Part shown: positions 41,737-51,549 of the stretch, piece after piece
Layout of the letters: the number at the start of each line of letters is the position of its first letter
Numbering within the stretch: the first letter of the stretch is position 1
Assembly: GCF_001187865.1 (NCBI RefSeq)
Contig: NZ_LGIT01000003.1
Span: 1 to 64,000 of the forward strand
Direction of reading: 5' to 3'
DNA length: 64,000 nt
DNA from: Klebsiella sp. RIT-PI-d
Lineage (GTDB): Bacteria; Pseudomonadota; Gammaproteobacteria; Enterobacterales; Enterobacteriaceae
The notes under the pieces: model-generated
Told to the model about the DNA's origin: nothing
The model's database searches: none
The model's input: only the letters and a program-made list of their open reading frames with translations
Program-made: the position numbers and the translations under genes

Positions 41737-42040
41737 TAATAAACCTCTCCTCTAACAATGACTATTTTATTACTCCCTGCACGATTTACATTACCCGATA
41801 ATGCGTCCCTGTTATTAACAGTATAATCCAACCGTAACGGCAGAAAGTAATTTAAGAACTATCCTGAAGGATAACGGTGTGCATTCCCGGCCTGCCTCGC
41901 GAAATAGAATTGTCTTCATAACTTCACTCTGCGCCTCTATTATTCACAGTGCTTAAGATGGCAGTGGTCATTATCTGCAATAAATCAATGTTTTTTAAAG
42001 CATATTATACAGGTGCTTGTTCGTATCTGTATTCCCTCAA
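41737..42040. other. AT-rich gap without a convincing gene
   Basis: It holds one weak 34-codon frame (41815-41919, minus: MKTILFREAG with a hydrophobic tail LKLLSAVTVGLYC) with no clear SD, and a small palindrome TATCC-TGAA-GGATA near 41860. It probably contains the promoter of the YmgA-like gene. No RNA gene or mobile element was recognised. Confidence 0.4.
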
Positions 42041-42187
42041 TCACCGCAGGGGAACGTCGCCTCCGGCAGGAGAATTGCCCGTGGTGATGATGGTGATATT
42101 GCTACTGGTCCCAGCGGAAGTAATGCTGATGGCTGAACGCTGCTGTTGCTGAGAATCAGTGAGCGCTTTGAATTTCTTCTCGTCCAT
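42041..42187 (-). CDS. Candidate 48-residue small protein
   Basis: The ATG follows AGACAGG with a 6-nt spacer and opens a 48-codon frame: MDEKKFKALTDSQQQQRS, then AISITSAGTSSNITIITT and GNSPAGGDVPLR, ending TGA. Charged and Gln-rich at the start, Ser/Thr-rich in the middle, with no Cys, signal or membrane segment. It is 81 nt downstream of the ADP-ribosyltransferase-like gene on the same strand. I do not recognise a family. It may be co-transcribed with that gene, but an immunity or chaperone role would be speculation. Confidence 0.45.
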   Translation of the reverse strand: MDEKKFKALTDSQQQQRSAISITSAGTSSNITIITTGNSPAGGDVPLR

Positions 42188-42268
42188 AATGTGCCTGTCT
42201 ATATTGTTAGATTAAACATATACAAACAGGAGATTACATGATTTTACTCCAGTCTTGCAGGCGGCTGT

Positions 42269-42931
42269 TCATTCATCAATGCTAATAGTGTCGATGTGTT
42301 TGATGTTAGCAGGAGAAATGGGACCTTCAACTTGTACCTCATCTACAGCAAGATAGTCGGTTTGTATTGCACTTTTAGCTAACTCCACGGCTTCATCCTG
42401 TGGAATCCCTAATTCCTGCACAGCCAGATCAGCAATGCCATTAATCAGCGATGTTGGGTTTTTATCCATATTCTCTCTAAATGAGAAAACTTCCTGTTTT
42501 TTAGTTTGTATTTGATAAAGGTGATATTTTTTGCTCTGGCCCTGGTGCTCTATCATATGAATAAAGTCTTTAACCTTCTCTTTTGAGGTTGACGCAAATA
42601 CGGTATTTTTACCAAATACACGAACTTCACCAGGCTCATTACTATTGGTGCCAGAAAAACCAAATTTCCTAATCGTTTCAGGGGAGCGTGTGTCTGCACG
42701 ATAGACAGTTGTATTTCTTACTGAAGTCACTGATTTTGCAAAGGTAACGTTTCCTGTGTTGGCGGCTGAAGTGGAAGAAGGTGTTTTATGGAAGCCAGAA
42801 ACGAATGAAGTGATTTTTGCTGAAAGCATATAAAAACCTTGTTCTTTGAAAGAGCGACCTACTTTATGTATTTTCCATGGGTCAAAATATAAGAAATCGC
42901 CCCTGGGTAGGTTGATTTCATTAACAAACAT
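42269..42931 (-). CDS. Putative mono-ADP-ribosyltransferase (toxin/effector-like)
   Basis: A 220-residue protein from the first ATG (MFVNEINLPRGD); an internal ATG at 42829 (MLSAKITSF, with AAGG 7 nt upstream) would give 186 residues, and a TTG extension to 43042 is unlikely. Motifs of the cholera/pertussis/CARDS ADP-ribosyltransferase fold are in order: VYRADTRSPETIRKFGF with the NAD-binding Arg78, TVFASTS with Ser-Thr-Ser near 114-116, and EVQVEGPISPANIKHI with the candidate catalytic Glu198. The Glu lies seven residues before the Ile of GPI, the same spacing as in pertussis S1 and CARDS; the residue two before it is Val, not Gln/Glu. No signal peptide is seen. The DNA is more AT-rich than its neighbours, suggesting transfer. 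Confidence 0.7.
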   Translation of the reverse strand: MFVNEINLPRGDFLYFDPWKIHKVGRSFKEQGFYMLSAKITSFVSGFHKTPSSTSAANTGNVTFAKSVTSVRNTTVYRADTRSPETIRKFGFSGTNSNEPGEVRVFGKNTVFASTSKEKVKDFIHMIEHQGQSKKYHLYQIQTKKQEVFSFRENMDKNPTSLINGIADLAVQELGIPQDEAVELAKSAIQTDYLAVDEVQVEGPISPANIKHIDTISIDE

Positions 42932-43051
42932 TGTTTTTACTCTCAGCAAGACAGGGCCGCAGTTTCCCGTATGATTTGTGAAATTTAAGACGTGCAGCAG
43001 CAAGAGAAGTCTGTGGGAAGTTACCCATGTTAAGCTGAGCAAGCTTGCCAG

Positions 43052-43189
43052 TCAGAGGACAGGTGCAGTTGCACCGCTGGTGACACGTAAGCCACGTGTT
43101 TCACCTGCGTCGGCCTTATCTTTGTCTCCACACTTCATCATTTCTACCGCGTTAAACGAAAGTGGCTTTCACTCTTGTTTTCCTGGCAT
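43052..43189 (-). pseudogene. Small ORF interrupted by an in-frame TGA
   Basis: An ATG with a fair SD (CGGAG, 5 nt spacer) opens MPGKQE, then TGA at 43169-43171. The same frame continues open for 38 more codons: KPLSFNAVEMMKCGDKDK, ADAGETRGLRVTSGATAPVL, stop at 43052-43054. It may be a decayed micro-gene, or translation could restart at the MMKC Met pair, which has only a weak SD. It lies between the ADP-ribosyltransferase-like gene and mutS. No other gene is seen in 42932-43332. Confidence 0.35.
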
Positions 43190-43332
43190 AAAGACTCCGT
43201 TATCATGCACCTTATGCAGTCATGAACATAAATACAGAATTTCATGATATTCGATGAGACAACGTGAAACTTAATGATAACCACAAAAATCACTAACTCA
43301 TTAAAAATTAAGAAAATGGATATCTAAAACCG

Positions 43333-45894
43333 ATGAGCACAATAGAAAATTTAGATTCTCACACCCCCATGATGCAGCAGTACCTGAAACTGAAAGCCCA
43401 GCATCCGGACATCCTGCTGTTTTATCGGATGGGTGACTTCTACGAGCTGTTTTACGACGACGCAAAACGCGCTTCGCAATTAATGGATATTTCGCTCACC
43501 AAACGGGGTGCTTCTGCGGGTGAGCCGATCCCGATGGCCGGAGTACCACACCATGCGGTGGAAAACTATCTGGCGAAACTGGTCAACCTGGGGGAGTCGG
43601 TCGCCATTTGCGAACAGATTGGCGATCCAGCAACCAGCAAAGGCCCGGTCGAGCGTAAGGTTGTGCGCATTGTCACCCCGGGCACTATCAGTGATGAAGC
43701 GCTGTTGCAGGAGCGTCAGGACAATTTGCTGGCCGCTATCTGGCAGGACAGCAAAGGCTTTGGTTACGCGACAATGGATATCAGCTCCGGCCGCTTTCGT
43801 CTCAGTGAACCGGCCGATCGTGAAACCATGGCCGCCGAGATCCAGCGCACCAATCCTGCAGAATTGCTCTACGCAGAAGATTTTGCTGAGCCGTCGCTTA
43901 TCGAAGGGCGTCGCGGACTGCGCCGTCGTCCGCTGTGGGAGTTTGAAATTGATACTGCCCGCCAGCAGCTTAACCTGCAATTTGGCACCCGCGATCTGAT
44001 CGGCTTCGGCGTTGAAAACGCCGTGCGGGGACTGTGTGCCGCAGGCTGTCTGCTGCAATATGTGAAAGATACGCAGCGTACCGCCCTGCCCCATATTCGT
44101 TCTATCACCATTGAGCGACAGCAGGACAGTATTATTATGGATGCGGCTACGCGCCGTAATCTTGAGATCACCCAGAATCTGGCGGGCGGCGTGGATAACA
44201 CCCTGGCTTCGGTGCTGGACCGCACGGTCACGCCGATGGGCAGCCGGATGTTAAAACGCTGGCTGCATATGCCGGTTCGCGATAACGCTGTTCTCACCGC
44301 CCGCCAGCAAACCATCGGCGCGTTGCAGGAATATAGCGACGCATTACAGCCGGTACTGCGTCAGGTGGGCGATCTGGAGCGTATTCTGGCGCGTCTGGCG
44401 CTGCGTACTGCCCGTCCACGAGATTTAGCCCGGATGCGTTACGCCTTTCAACAACTGCCTGACCTGCGCCAGCAGCTTGCAGGTATCGACAGCCATCCGG
44501 TGCAGATCCTGCGTGAAAAAATGGGCGAATTTAGCGACCTGCGCGATCTGCTGGAACGCGCAGTTATCGAGGCACCCCCGGTGCTGGTGCGCGATGGCGG
44601 CGTCATTGCCCCAGGCTACAATGCTGAACTGGACGAGTGGCGCGGGCTGGCGGACGGCGCCACTGACTACCTTGATCGTCTGGAGATCCGCGAACGCGAA
44701 CGTACCGGCCTCGATACGCTGAAAGTGGGTTTCAACGGCGTTCACGGGTACTACATTCAAATCAGCCGCGGGCAGAGCCATCTGGCACCGATTAACTATG
44801 TTCGCCGTCAGACGCTGAAAAATGCAGAGCGCTACATTATTCCCGAGCTGAAAGAGTATGAAGATAAAGTTCTGACCTCCAAAGGCAAAGCGCTGGCGCT
44901 TGAAAAGCAGCTTTATGAAGAGTTATTTGACCTGCTGCTTCCGCATCTGGCCGATTTGCAACAAAGCGCGGGCGCACTGGCCGAGCTGGATGTGCTGGTG
45001 AATCTGGCTGAACGTGCTGATACACTCAATTATTGCTGCCCGACGTTTAGCGAAAAACCTGGCATCCGGATTGAAGAGGGTCGTCATCCGGTGGTTGAGC
45101 AGGTACTGCATGAGCCGTTTATCGCGAATCCGCTGAATCTCTCGCCGCAGCGCCGCATGTTAATTATTACCGGCCCCAATATGGGCGGTAAAAGTACCTA
45201 TATGCGCCAGACGGCGTTGATTACGCTGTTGGCTTACATCGGCAGTTTTGTCCCGGCACAAAAGGTGGAGATTGGCCCGATCGATCGCATTTTCACCCGC
45301 GTCGGCGCGGCGGACGATCTGGCCAGCGGGCGATCGACCTTTATGGTAGAGATGACCGAAACCGCCAATATTTTGCATAATGCCACGGAAAATAGCCTGG
45401 TGTTGATGGATGAAATTGGACGCGGGACGTCCACCTATGATGGCCTGTCGCTGGCCTGGGCCTGCGCTGAGAACCTGGCTAACCGGATCAAGTCTTTGAC
45501 GCTGTTCGCCACCCATTATTTCGAGTTAACCCAGCTTGCGGAAAAAATGGAAGGCGTCGCCAACGTTCATCTGGATGCGCTGGAACATGGCGATACCATC
45601 GCCTTTATGCACAGCGTGCAGGACGGTGCGGCCAGTAAAAGCTATGGTCTGGCGGTCGCCGCACTGGCCGGCGTGCCGAAAGATGTGATCAAGCGCGCGC
45701 GGCAAAAACTGCGCGAGCTGGAAAGCCTGTCGCCCAACGCCGCCGCGACGCAGGTCGACGGCACGCAGATGTCGCTGCTGGTGGCGACAGAAGAAACCAG
45801 CCCGGCAGTCGAGGCGCTGGAAAATCTCGATCCTGATACGCTCACCCCGCGTCAGGCGCTGGAGTGGATCTATCGTCTGAAAAACCTGGTTTAA
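43333..45894 (+). CDS. mutS: DNA mismatch repair protein MutS
   Basis: An 853-residue protein, the same length as E. coli MutS. It recognises mismatches and small loops and starts methyl-directed repair with MutL and MutH. The mismatch-binding motif is [19 protein letters not shown], with the intercalating Phe in GDFYE near residue 36. The ATPase has Walker [11 protein letters not shown] near 614-623 and the Walker B/signature [16 protein letters not shown] near 690-705. The C-terminal tetramerisation region ends [14 protein letters not shown]. It is followed by a clear terminator and by pphB. Confidence 0.99.
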   Translation: MSTIENLDSHTPMMQQYLKLKAQHPDILLFYRMGDFYELFYDDAKRASQLMDISLTKRGASAGEPIPMAGVPHHAVENYLAKLVNLGESVAICEQIGDPATSKGPVERKVVRIVTPGTISDEALLQERQDNLLAAIWQDSKGFGYATMDISSGRFRLSEPADRETMAAEIQRTNPAELLYAEDFAEPSLIEGRRGLRRRPLWEFEIDTARQQLNLQFGTRDLIGFGVENAVRGLCAAGCLLQYVKDTQRTALPHIRSITIERQQDSIIMDAATRRNLEITQNLAGGVDNTLASVLDRTVTPMGSRMLKRWLHMPVRDNAVLTARQQTIGALQEYSDALQPVLRQVGDLERILARLALRTARPRDLARMRYAFQQLPDLRQQLAGIDSHPVQILREKMGEFSDLRDLLERAVIEAPPVLVRDGGVIAPGYNAELDEWRGLADGATDYLDRLEIRERERTGLDTLKVGFNGVHGYYIQISRGQSHLAPINYVRRQTLKNAERYIIPELKEYEDKVLTSKGKALALEKQLYEELFDLLLPHLADLQQSAGALAELDVLVNLAERADTLNYCCPTFSEKPGIRIEEGRHPVVEQVLHEPFIANPLNLSPQRRMLIITGPNMGGKSTYMRQTALITLLAYIGSFVPAQKVEIGPIDRIFTRVGAADDLASGRSTFMVEMTETANILHNATENSLVLMDEIGRGTSTYDGLSLAWACAENLANRIKSLTLFATHYFELTQLAEKMEGVANVHLDALEHGDTIAFMHSVQDGAASKSYGLAVAALAGVPKDVIKRARQKLRELESLSPNAAATQVDGTQMSLLVATEETSPAVEALENLDPDTLTPRQALEWIYRLKNLV

Positions 45895-45900
45895 GCACGT

Positions 45901-45936
45901 CTGCCCGGTAGCCACAATCATTGGGCAGTTTTTTAT
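45901..45936 (+). terminator. mutS terminator
   Basis: CTGCCC at 45901-45906 pairs with GGGCAG at 45923-45928, followed by six T and AT. It begins 7 nt after the mutS stop. A standard Rho-independent terminator, although the loop is long. Confidence 0.8.
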
Positions 45937-46087
45937 CCGCATTTTAAAAGGTTGTGTCTGGGCTAAAATGATATAAACGTATCATTTTAGCCCGCCTGTA
46001 CCCGTCATCTCTGTTATATAAAATCACGTCTGATAATCAGTAAAATGGTATAATGGCTTGCTGTTTGACTCCCTGCCGGAAACAAAT

Positions 46088-46744
46088 ATGACCTCTGTTC
46101 GTTACCACAAAATTAACGCATCTGACTGGCAGCACATCTGGGTAGTCGGTGATATTCACGGCTGTTATTCGCTGCTGCAATCGCGCCTCAATGACATTGG
46201 ATTTTGCCGGAAAAAGGATTTACTAATTTCGGTAGGCGATAATATCGATCGCGGTCCGGAAAATATGGACGTTTTGCGCCTGTTAAATGAACCGTGGTTT
46301 ATTTCAGTGATGGGCAATCATGAGGCAATGGCGCTGGAGGCGTTTGCTACTCAGGATGGTAATATGTGGCTCGCCAGCGGTGGTGCCTGGTTTTTTAATC
46401 TGGAGCCCACCGGGCAGCAGGAGGCCATTCAGTCACTATTACGCTTTCACCAGCTCCCCCATATTATTGAGGTGGCGTCTGCGACCAGCAAATTCGTTAT
46501 TGCTCATGCTGATTATCCCGGGAATCAATACGATTATGATAAAGCCGTGGATCTTAATATCGTATTATGGTCAGTTGACCGCGTGATTCATTCGCTGGAA
46601 GGGAATAGCAGGCCCATTGCAGGAGCCGATGCCTTTATTTTCGGCCATATGATTGTCGATCACGTGCAGACTTTCGCTAATCAAATTTACATTGATACCG
46701 GTTCATCACGTTCGGGCAAACTTTCATTTTTCCGTATTCAGTGA
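46088..46744 (+). CDS. pphB: Serine/threonine protein phosphatase PphB
   Basis: A 218-residue PPP-family phosphatase, the same length as E. coli PphB. I chose the ATG of MTSVRYHKINA; the longer frame adds ten unconserved residues. Metal-site motifs are GDIHGCYSLL (GDxHG, near 22), SVGDNIDRGPE (GDxxDRG, near 47) and MGNHEA (GNHE, near 76). It dephosphorylates phospho-Ser/Thr and phospho-His substrates in vitro. The usual mutS-side location is kept. In E. coli the ygbI-N genes follow it; here rpoS converges directly. Confidence 0.95.
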   Translation: MTSVRYHKINASDWQHIWVVGDIHGCYSLLQSRLNDIGFCRKKDLLISVGDNIDRGPENMDVLRLLNEPWFISVMGNHEAMALEAFATQDGNMWLASGGAWFFNLEPTGQQEAIQSLLRFHQLPHIIEVASATSKFVIAHADYPGNQYDYDKAVDLNIVLWSVDRVIHSLEGNSRPIAGADAFIFGHMIVDHVQTFANQIYIDTGSSRSGKLSFFRIQ

Positions 46745-46766
46745 ATTCCACTCTGCGCGCAAAAAC

Positions 46767-46799
46767 AAAAAGGCCCGTTTCATCGAAACGGGCCTTTTT
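46767..46799. terminator. Bidirectional terminator between pphB and rpoS
   Basis: A perfect 15-bp stem, AAAAAGGCCCGTTTC / GAAACGGGCCTTTTT, with loop ATC. A- and T-runs flank both sides, so it should terminate both converging genes, pphB and rpoS. Confidence 0.93.
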
Positions 46800-46812
46800 C
46801 AAAGAACATAGC

Positions 46813-47805
46813 TTACTCGCGGAACAGCGCTTCGATATTAAGACCTTGCGCCTGAAGGATCTCGCGCAGACGGCGCAGACCTTCAACCTGGATCTGACGA
46901 ACGCGTTCGCGCGTCAGGCCGATTTCGCGACCCACGTCTTCCAGCGTCGCAGCTTCATAACCCAGTAAACCGAAACGACGTGCCAGCACTTCACGCTGTT
47001 TGGCGTTCAGTTCGAACAGCCATTTAACGATGCTCTGTTTCATGTCATCGTCTTGCGTGGTGTCTTCCGGGCCGTTGTCTTTTTCATCGGCCAGGATGTC
47101 CAGCAGCGCTTTTTCGGAATCGCCACCCAGCGGGGTGTCTACCGAGGTAATACGCTCGTTAAGACGTAACATACGGCTTACGTCATCAACCGGTTTGTCC
47201 AGCTGTTCTGCAATTTCTTCTGCGCTCGGCTCGTGGTCCAGTTTATGGGACAGTTCACGTGCAGTACGCAGATAAACGTTCAGCTCTTTCACAATGTGAA
47301 TTGGCAGACGAATAGTACGGGTTTGATTCATAATCGCCCGTTCGATTGTCTGACGGATCCACCACGTTGCGTAAGTTGAGAAGCGGAAACCGCGTTCCGG
47401 ATCAAACTTCTCTACCGCACGGATAAGCCCCAGATTGCCCTCTTCGATCAGGTCCAGCAGTGCCAGACCACGATTGCCATAACGGCGGGCAATTTTTACC
47501 ACCAGACGCAAGTTACTTTCGATCATGCGACGGCGTGAGGATACATCTCCGCGCAGTGCGCGACGGGCGAAGTAAACTTCTTCTTCTGCTGTTAATAATG
47601 GAGAATAACCAATTTCTCCGAGATAAAGTTGTGTAGCATCAAGTACACGTTGTGTAGCACCTTGCGATAATAGCTCTTCCTCAGCCAGTTCATTATCACC
47701 AGGTTCCTCAACAACTAAGGCTTTCTCGTCAAAAACCTCAACTCCATTCTCATCAAATTGCGCATCTTCATTTAAATCATGAACTTTCAGCGTATTCTGA
47801 CTCAT
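46813..47805 (-). CDS. rpoS: RNA polymerase sigma factor RpoS
   Basis: A 330-residue protein, the normal full length, with no stop or frameshift (rpoS is often mutated in laboratory strains). It directs general stress and stationary-phase transcription. Region 1.2 starts near 52 ([21 protein letters not shown]), region 2 includes [35 protein letters not shown], and region 4.2 ends [27 protein letters not shown]. In E. coli the main promoter lies inside nlpD, and the long leader folds to block translation until sRNAs act; the nlpD-rpoS arrangement is kept here. An SD TAGGAG precedes the ATG. Confidence 0.99.
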   Translation of the reverse strand: MSQNTLKVHDLNEDAQFDENGVEVFDEKALVVEEPGDNELAEEELLSQGATQRVLDATQLYLGEIGYSPLLTAEEEVYFARRALRGDVSSRRRMIESNLRLVVKIARRYGNRGLALLDLIEEGNLGLIRAVEKFDPERGFRFSTYATWWIRQTIERAIMNQTRTIRLPIHIVKELNVYLRTARELSHKLDHEPSAEEIAEQLDKPVDDVSRMLRLNERITSVDTPLGGDSEKALLDILADEKDNGPEDTTQDDDMKQSIVKWLFELNAKQREVLARRFGLLGYEAATLEDVGREIGLTRERVRQIQVEGLRRLREILQAQGLNIEALFRE

Positions 47806-47866
47806 AAGGTGGCTCCTACCCGTGATCCCTGAACGACATACACAAACAGTTGTGCATCCCGCCTGA

Positions 47867-49015
47867 TTATCGCTGCGGCAAGTAACGCAGCGGGTTTACG
47901 GATTTCCCCTTGTAACGAATTTCAAAATGTAAACGTGTCGAGCTGGTTCCAGTGCTACCCATGGTAGCTATTTTCTGCCCCGCCTTGATCTCTTGTTGCT
48001 CCTGGACCAGCATTGTATCGTTATGGGCGTAGGCACTCAGGTAATCATCGTTATGTTTAATGATGATTAAATTACCGTAACCGCGCAGTGCATTCCCGGC
48101 ATAGACAACGCGACCATCCGCAGTCGCGATAATTGCCTGTCCTTTGCTACCTGCAATATCGATTCCTTTATTGCCGCTATCGTTGGCAGAGAAGTTTTCG
48201 ATAATGTTGCCATCAGCTGGCCAGCGCCAGGTAGAAATCGGCGAGCTGGTTGTCGTGCTGCTGGCAGTCGGTACAGTAGTGCTGACGGTAGATGGCGCCG
48301 TAACAGGTGCCGTAACGGGTGTGCTCGTTGGGCGGTTGTTAGGCAACATTTTGTTAGCACTTTGTTCACCTGAGTCCTCAGAATACGTAATTGTAGGTTG
48401 CGAAGCAACAGCCACGGTGGAATTCTGTGCAGGTTTTAAGACAATTCCTTGTGCATTTGCGTCAGCTTGGGTAATTGCGTTACCTCCGGTGATAGGTGTA
48501 CCCGCGGAACTCCCCACCTGAAGTACCTGGCCAACATTCAGAGCATACGGGGCAGCGACGTTATTGCGCTGTGCTAAGTCACGGAAATCATTACCGGTTA
48601 CCCACGCAATGTAGAACAGCGTATCGCCTCGCTTGACGGTGTAGGTGCTGCCACCGGTGTAGCTCCCTTTCGGGATATTGCCGTATTTACGGTTATAAAC
48701 AATATGGCCATTTTCAACCTGCACATTATCAGGTTGCTGCACATTTGGCTGGATCTGTACCGGCTGAGATTGAACTGGCTGAGGTTGCACCGGCTGAACA
48801 GGCTGGATCTGAGGTGCCGGCGCCGGGGTGTTGCCCATTTGAGACGGCGTGATAAGCATTCCCGAGTCCTGACCTGAGGAGCCTGCGGAACTTCCGCCAA
48901 CAGAGCTTACGGGTGCCGGGGTGTTGTCCGAGTTACCGCAGCCGGCCAGGCAAAGTGAAATCAGTGATAATGCCGCCACGCGGCTTACGGTGAATGTTGG
49001 GCTTCCCGTGCTCAT
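47867..49015 (-). CDS. nlpD: Murein hydrolase activator NlpD
   Basis: A 382-residue outer-membrane lipoprotein; E. coli NlpD has 379. Lipobox LCLAGC follows a typical signal sequence (residues 1-25). A Gln/Pro/Val-rich linker ([18 protein letters not shown], near 69-86) leads to a LysM domain [19 protein letters not shown] near 124-142. The C-terminal LytM domain lacks a complete catalytic set and activates the amidase AmiC at the division site instead of cutting peptidoglycan. The rpoS promoter is expected inside this gene. pcm lies upstream on the same strand. Confidence 0.96.
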   Translation of the reverse strand: MSTGSPTFTVSRVAALSLISLCLAGCGNSDNTPAPVSSVGGSSAGSSGQDSGMLITPSQMGNTPAPAPQIQPVQPVQPQPVQSQPVQIQPNVQQPDNVQVENGHIVYNRKYGNIPKGSYTGGSTYTVKRGDTLFYIAWVTGNDFRDLAQRNNVAAPYALNVGQVLQVGSSAGTPITGGNAITQADANAQGIVLKPAQNSTVAVASQPTITYSEDSGEQSANKMLPNNRPTSTPVTAPVTAPSTVSTTVPTASSTTTSSPISTWRWPADGNIIENFSANDSGNKGIDIAGSKGQAIIATADGRVVYAGNALRGYGNLIIIKHNDDYLSAYAHNDTMLVQEQQEIKAGQKIATMGSTGTSSTRLHFEIRYKGKSVNPLRYLPQR

Positions 49016-49137
49016 TTATCCCCCAGGAATAGGTTAACTACCAGTGACTTAAAACCGTGCAAGGCAGCGGTATGGACACTGAAAACAGGTTCACCATACG
49101 CTGAAATTGTGTGAAATAACCAGGATAAATCCGGGTC

Positions 49138-49764
49138 TCAGGCCAGCTCCCCTTTGACCAGCGGCACAAAGCGCACTGCCTCAACGGTATCGATAATAAA
49201 TTCATTCCCCCGTCGGCACACCCGTTTTAAATACTGATGCTCATCACCAACAGGTAATACAAGAACACCGCCGTCATCAAGTTGTGACATTAATTCGACA
49301 GGAATTTCAGGCGGTGCTGCCGTCACAATGATGGCGTCGAAGGGCGCGCGCGCGTGCCATCCTTGCCAGCCATCGCCATGACGCGTGGACACATTATGCA
49401 GATCGAGTTGTTTCAGGCGACGACGCGCGTGCCATTGCAGACTTTTAATACGCTCGACCGAACACACATGGTGGACGAGATGTGCCAGGATAGCGGTCTG
49501 ATAACCTGAACCGGTGCCCACTTCCAGCACCCGACACTCTGGCGTCAGCTCCAGCAACTCGGTCATTCTGGCAACCATATAAGGCTGGGAAATGGTTTGC
49601 CCCTGGCCGATAGGTAACGCGACGTTTTCCCATGCCTGGAGTTCGAACGCCTCATCAATAAACTTTTCACGCGGGACCAGAGCGATGGCCTCAAGCACAT
49701 GCTCATCTTTTATACCCTGAGTACGTAGTTGATCAAGAAGGCTCTGAACGCGTTTGCTTATCAT
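49138..49764 (-). CDS. pcm: Protein-L-isoaspartate O-methyltransferase
   Basis: A 208-residue enzyme, as in E. coli. It methylates isoaspartyl residues in damaged proteins with S-adenosylmethionine, allowing repair to aspartate. The SAM-binding motif [20 protein letters not shown] lies near 76-95, and [13 protein letters not shown] near 145-157. [16 protein letters not shown] near 53-68 is the substrate-side signature of the family. Its start overlaps the surE stop (ATGA), and it belongs to the surE-pcm stress group next to nlpD-rpoS. Confidence 0.97.
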   Translation of the reverse strand: MISKRVQSLLDQLRTQGIKDEHVLEAIALVPREKFIDEAFELQAWENVALPIGQGQTISQPYMVARMTELLELTPECRVLEVGTGSGYQTAILAHLVHHVCSVERIKSLQWHARRRLKQLDLHNVSTRHGDGWQGWHARAPFDAIIVTAAPPEIPVELMSQLDDGGVLVLPVGDEHQYLKRVCRRGNEFIIDTVEAVRFVPLVKGELA

Positions 49765-50519
49765 GGCGTGTCTGCTCCTACACGCGTTAACCAGTCGGAA
49801 ACCACTTCACGCGCGCTGTGGGCGGTGAGATCGACATGCAGTGGCGTCACGGAAACGTAGCCCTCATCTACCGCCGCAAAGTCGGTATCGGGGCCGGCGT
49901 CAAATTTTTCGCCGGGCGGTCCGATCCAGTAGAGCGTATTACCGCGCGGATCTTCCTGCGGTATAACCTGCTCGGCTGGATGGCGGCTACCGCAGCGCGT
50001 TACGCGGAAGCCTTTGATTTGATCTAGCGGTAAATCCGGTACGTTAACATTCAAAATACGGCTGGTGCGCAGCGGTTCACGGCTCAGCGCACGTAGCAGC
50101 GTGCAGGTGACTGCCGCCGCGGTCGCATAGTGCGTATAGCCGTTAAGGGAAACCGCCAGCGCCGGGAAACCCAGATGACGGCCTTCCATTGCCGCGGCAA
50201 CGGTTCCTGAGTAGATCACGTCATCGCCGAGATTTGGCCCGGCATTGATACCGGAAACGACGACATCCGGACGCGGACGCATCAGCGCATTGACGCCGAG
50301 ATAAACGCAGTCTGTCGGCGTGCCCATCTGAACGGCTATATCGCCGTTCTCATGGGAAAAAGTACGCAGCGAGGATTCCAGCGTCAGCGAGTTTGATGCA
50401 CCGCTGCGATTACGATCGGGCGCCACGACCTGAACGTCGGCAAATTCACGTAACGCTTTCGCCAGCGTCTGAATGCCTGGTGCATGAACGCCATCATCGT
50501 TACTCAGCAATATTCGCAT
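49761..50519 (-). CDS. surE: 5'/3'-nucleotidase SurE
   Basis: A 252-residue protein from the conserved start [10 protein letters not shown]; the longer frame runs back into truD and is not used. SurE dephosphorylates nucleoside monophosphates and short polyphosphates. The metal-binding Asp8-Asp9 are in [10 protein letters not shown], and further active-site blocks are [12 protein letters not shown] (near 35-46) and [18 protein letters not shown] (near 90-107). Its 5' end overlaps truD by 20 nt, and its stop overlaps pcm, showing a compact truD-surE-pcm unit as in E. coli. Confidence 0.97.
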   Translation of the reverse strand: MRILLSNDDGVHAPGIQTLAKALREFADVQVVAPDRNRSGASNSLTLESSLRTFSHENGDIAVQMGTPTDCVYLGVNALMRPRPDVVVSGINAGPNLGDDVIYSGTVAAAMEGRHLGFPALAVSLNGYTHYATAAAVTCTLLRALSREPLRTSRILNVNVPDLPLDQIKGFRVTRCGSRHPAEQVIPQEDPRGNTLYWIGPPGEKFDAGPDTDFAAVDEGYVSVTPLHVDLTAHSAREVVSDWLTRVGADTP

Positions 50520-51549
50520 AATCACCTGAAGTGTTAATAAGTTCCCTGACGACGCTGGTCGCAAAGCTGCCTGCCGGTAGCCAGAAGCGCAGTTCGACGG
50601 TGACATCATCCCACCAGTTCCAGCTCAGTTGCTGAACATCAAGCAGCATAGCGCGGCGCGATGCCTCTACCTTTTCACGCATTAGCAACTGCTGTAGCAG
50701 CGTCTCTTCGGCAATGGCGGCCTGCTCAAAGGCCAGCGCCGCACGCTGGGTGCCCCACTCGCCGCTACCGGGCAGAGATGCAGTGATCATCAGCTCATGA
50801 CGATCAACCCGGGCCTGAAGTTCAGCCTGTTCTTCTTGCGTGGCAACAAACCAGCTGCCGCGCCCCGCTAATTGTAGCGCATCGCCGTCAACAACTTGAT
50901 TAAATTCCGGTTTTCTCAACCGTTCACTGACAATGTGATTAAACAACGCGCTACGGCCTGCCGACAACCAAAAACTACGTTTATTCCGATCGCGGACCGG
51001 CCCGCCATTTTGCGCCCAGCGTAGCGCCCCGTGAAGGTTACTGCCGCCAATGCCAAAACGCTGAGTGCCGAAGTAGTTCGGCACCCCGGCAGTCTGGATC
51101 GCCCGTAAGCGCTGTTCAACATCATCGCGCTGCGTAACCTCGCGCAGGATCAGCGTAAACGCGTTACCTTTCAGCGCTCCAAGTCGCAGCTTGCGTTTGT
51201 GACGGGCATACTCAAGAACCTGACAACCTTCCAGCTGGAAGGCGCTCAAATCCGGCATCTCTTTACCCGGGACGCGGGCGCACAGCCACTGTTCGGTGAC
51301 TGCATGCTTATCTTTTTGACCGGCAAAGCTTACTTCACGCGCCGGCACTTTCAGGAATTTTGCCAGCGCGTCGGCAACAAAGCGCGTGTTACAACCGTTT
51401 TTCAGGATCCTGACCAGCACATGCTCGCCTTCACCGTCCGGCTCAAAACCAAGATCTTCTACCACCAAAAAATCCTCCGGGCTGGCTTTTAACAGCCCCT
51501 GTCCCTGCGGCTTCCCGTGCAGGTAAGTCAGATTTTCAATGTCGATCAT
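50500..51549 (-). CDS. truD: tRNA pseudouridine(13) synthase TruD
   Basis: A 349-residue protein, as in E. coli. It converts uridine 13 of tRNA-Glu to pseudouridine. The catalytic Asp80 is in [15 protein letters not shown]. The family blocks [16 protein letters not shown] and [24 protein letters not shown] (near 153-176) are intact, and the TRUD insert domain follows. It overlaps ispF by ATGA upstream and surE downstream, giving the conserved ftsB-ispD-ispF-truD-surE-pcm order. Confidence 0.97.
   Translation of the reverse strand: MIDIENLTYLHGKPQGQGLLKASPEDFLVVEDLGFEPDGEGEHVLVRILKNGCNTRFVADALAKFLKVPAREVSFAGQKDKHAVTEQWLCARVPGKEMPDLSAFQLEGCQVLEYARHKRKLRLGALKGNAFTLILREVTQRDDVEQRLRAIQTAGVPNYFGTQRFGIGGSNLHGALRWAQNGGPVRDRNKRSFWLSAGRSALFNHIVSERLRKPEFNQVVDGDALQLAGRGSWFVATQEEQAELQARVDRHELMITASLPGSGEWGTQRAALAFEQAAIAEETLLQQLLMREKVEASRRAMLLDVQQLSWNWWDDVTVELRFWLPAGSFATSVVRELINTSGDYANIAE

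Noticed and set aside
41815-41919. 34-codon frame with a hydrophobic C-terminus, possibly a toxin peptide
   Set aside because: No clear SD, no antisense RNA promoter seen, and length within chance expectation in AT-rich DNA.
42932-43042. TTG-initiated N-terminal extension of the ART-like gene (MLSLTWVTSHRLLLLL), which looks signal-like
   Set aside because: It would need a TTG start with no SD, and the hydrophobic run is followed by Cys/Arg-rich sequence; the first ATG is at 42931.
43169-43171. TGA in the small ORF read as selenocysteine
   Set aside because: No stable SECIS hairpin is visible directly downstream, and the context is not a redox motif.
42188-43332. Search for an integrase, IS ends or att direct repeats around the ART-like gene
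   Set aside because: None could be seen by eye, so the block is not called a mobile element.
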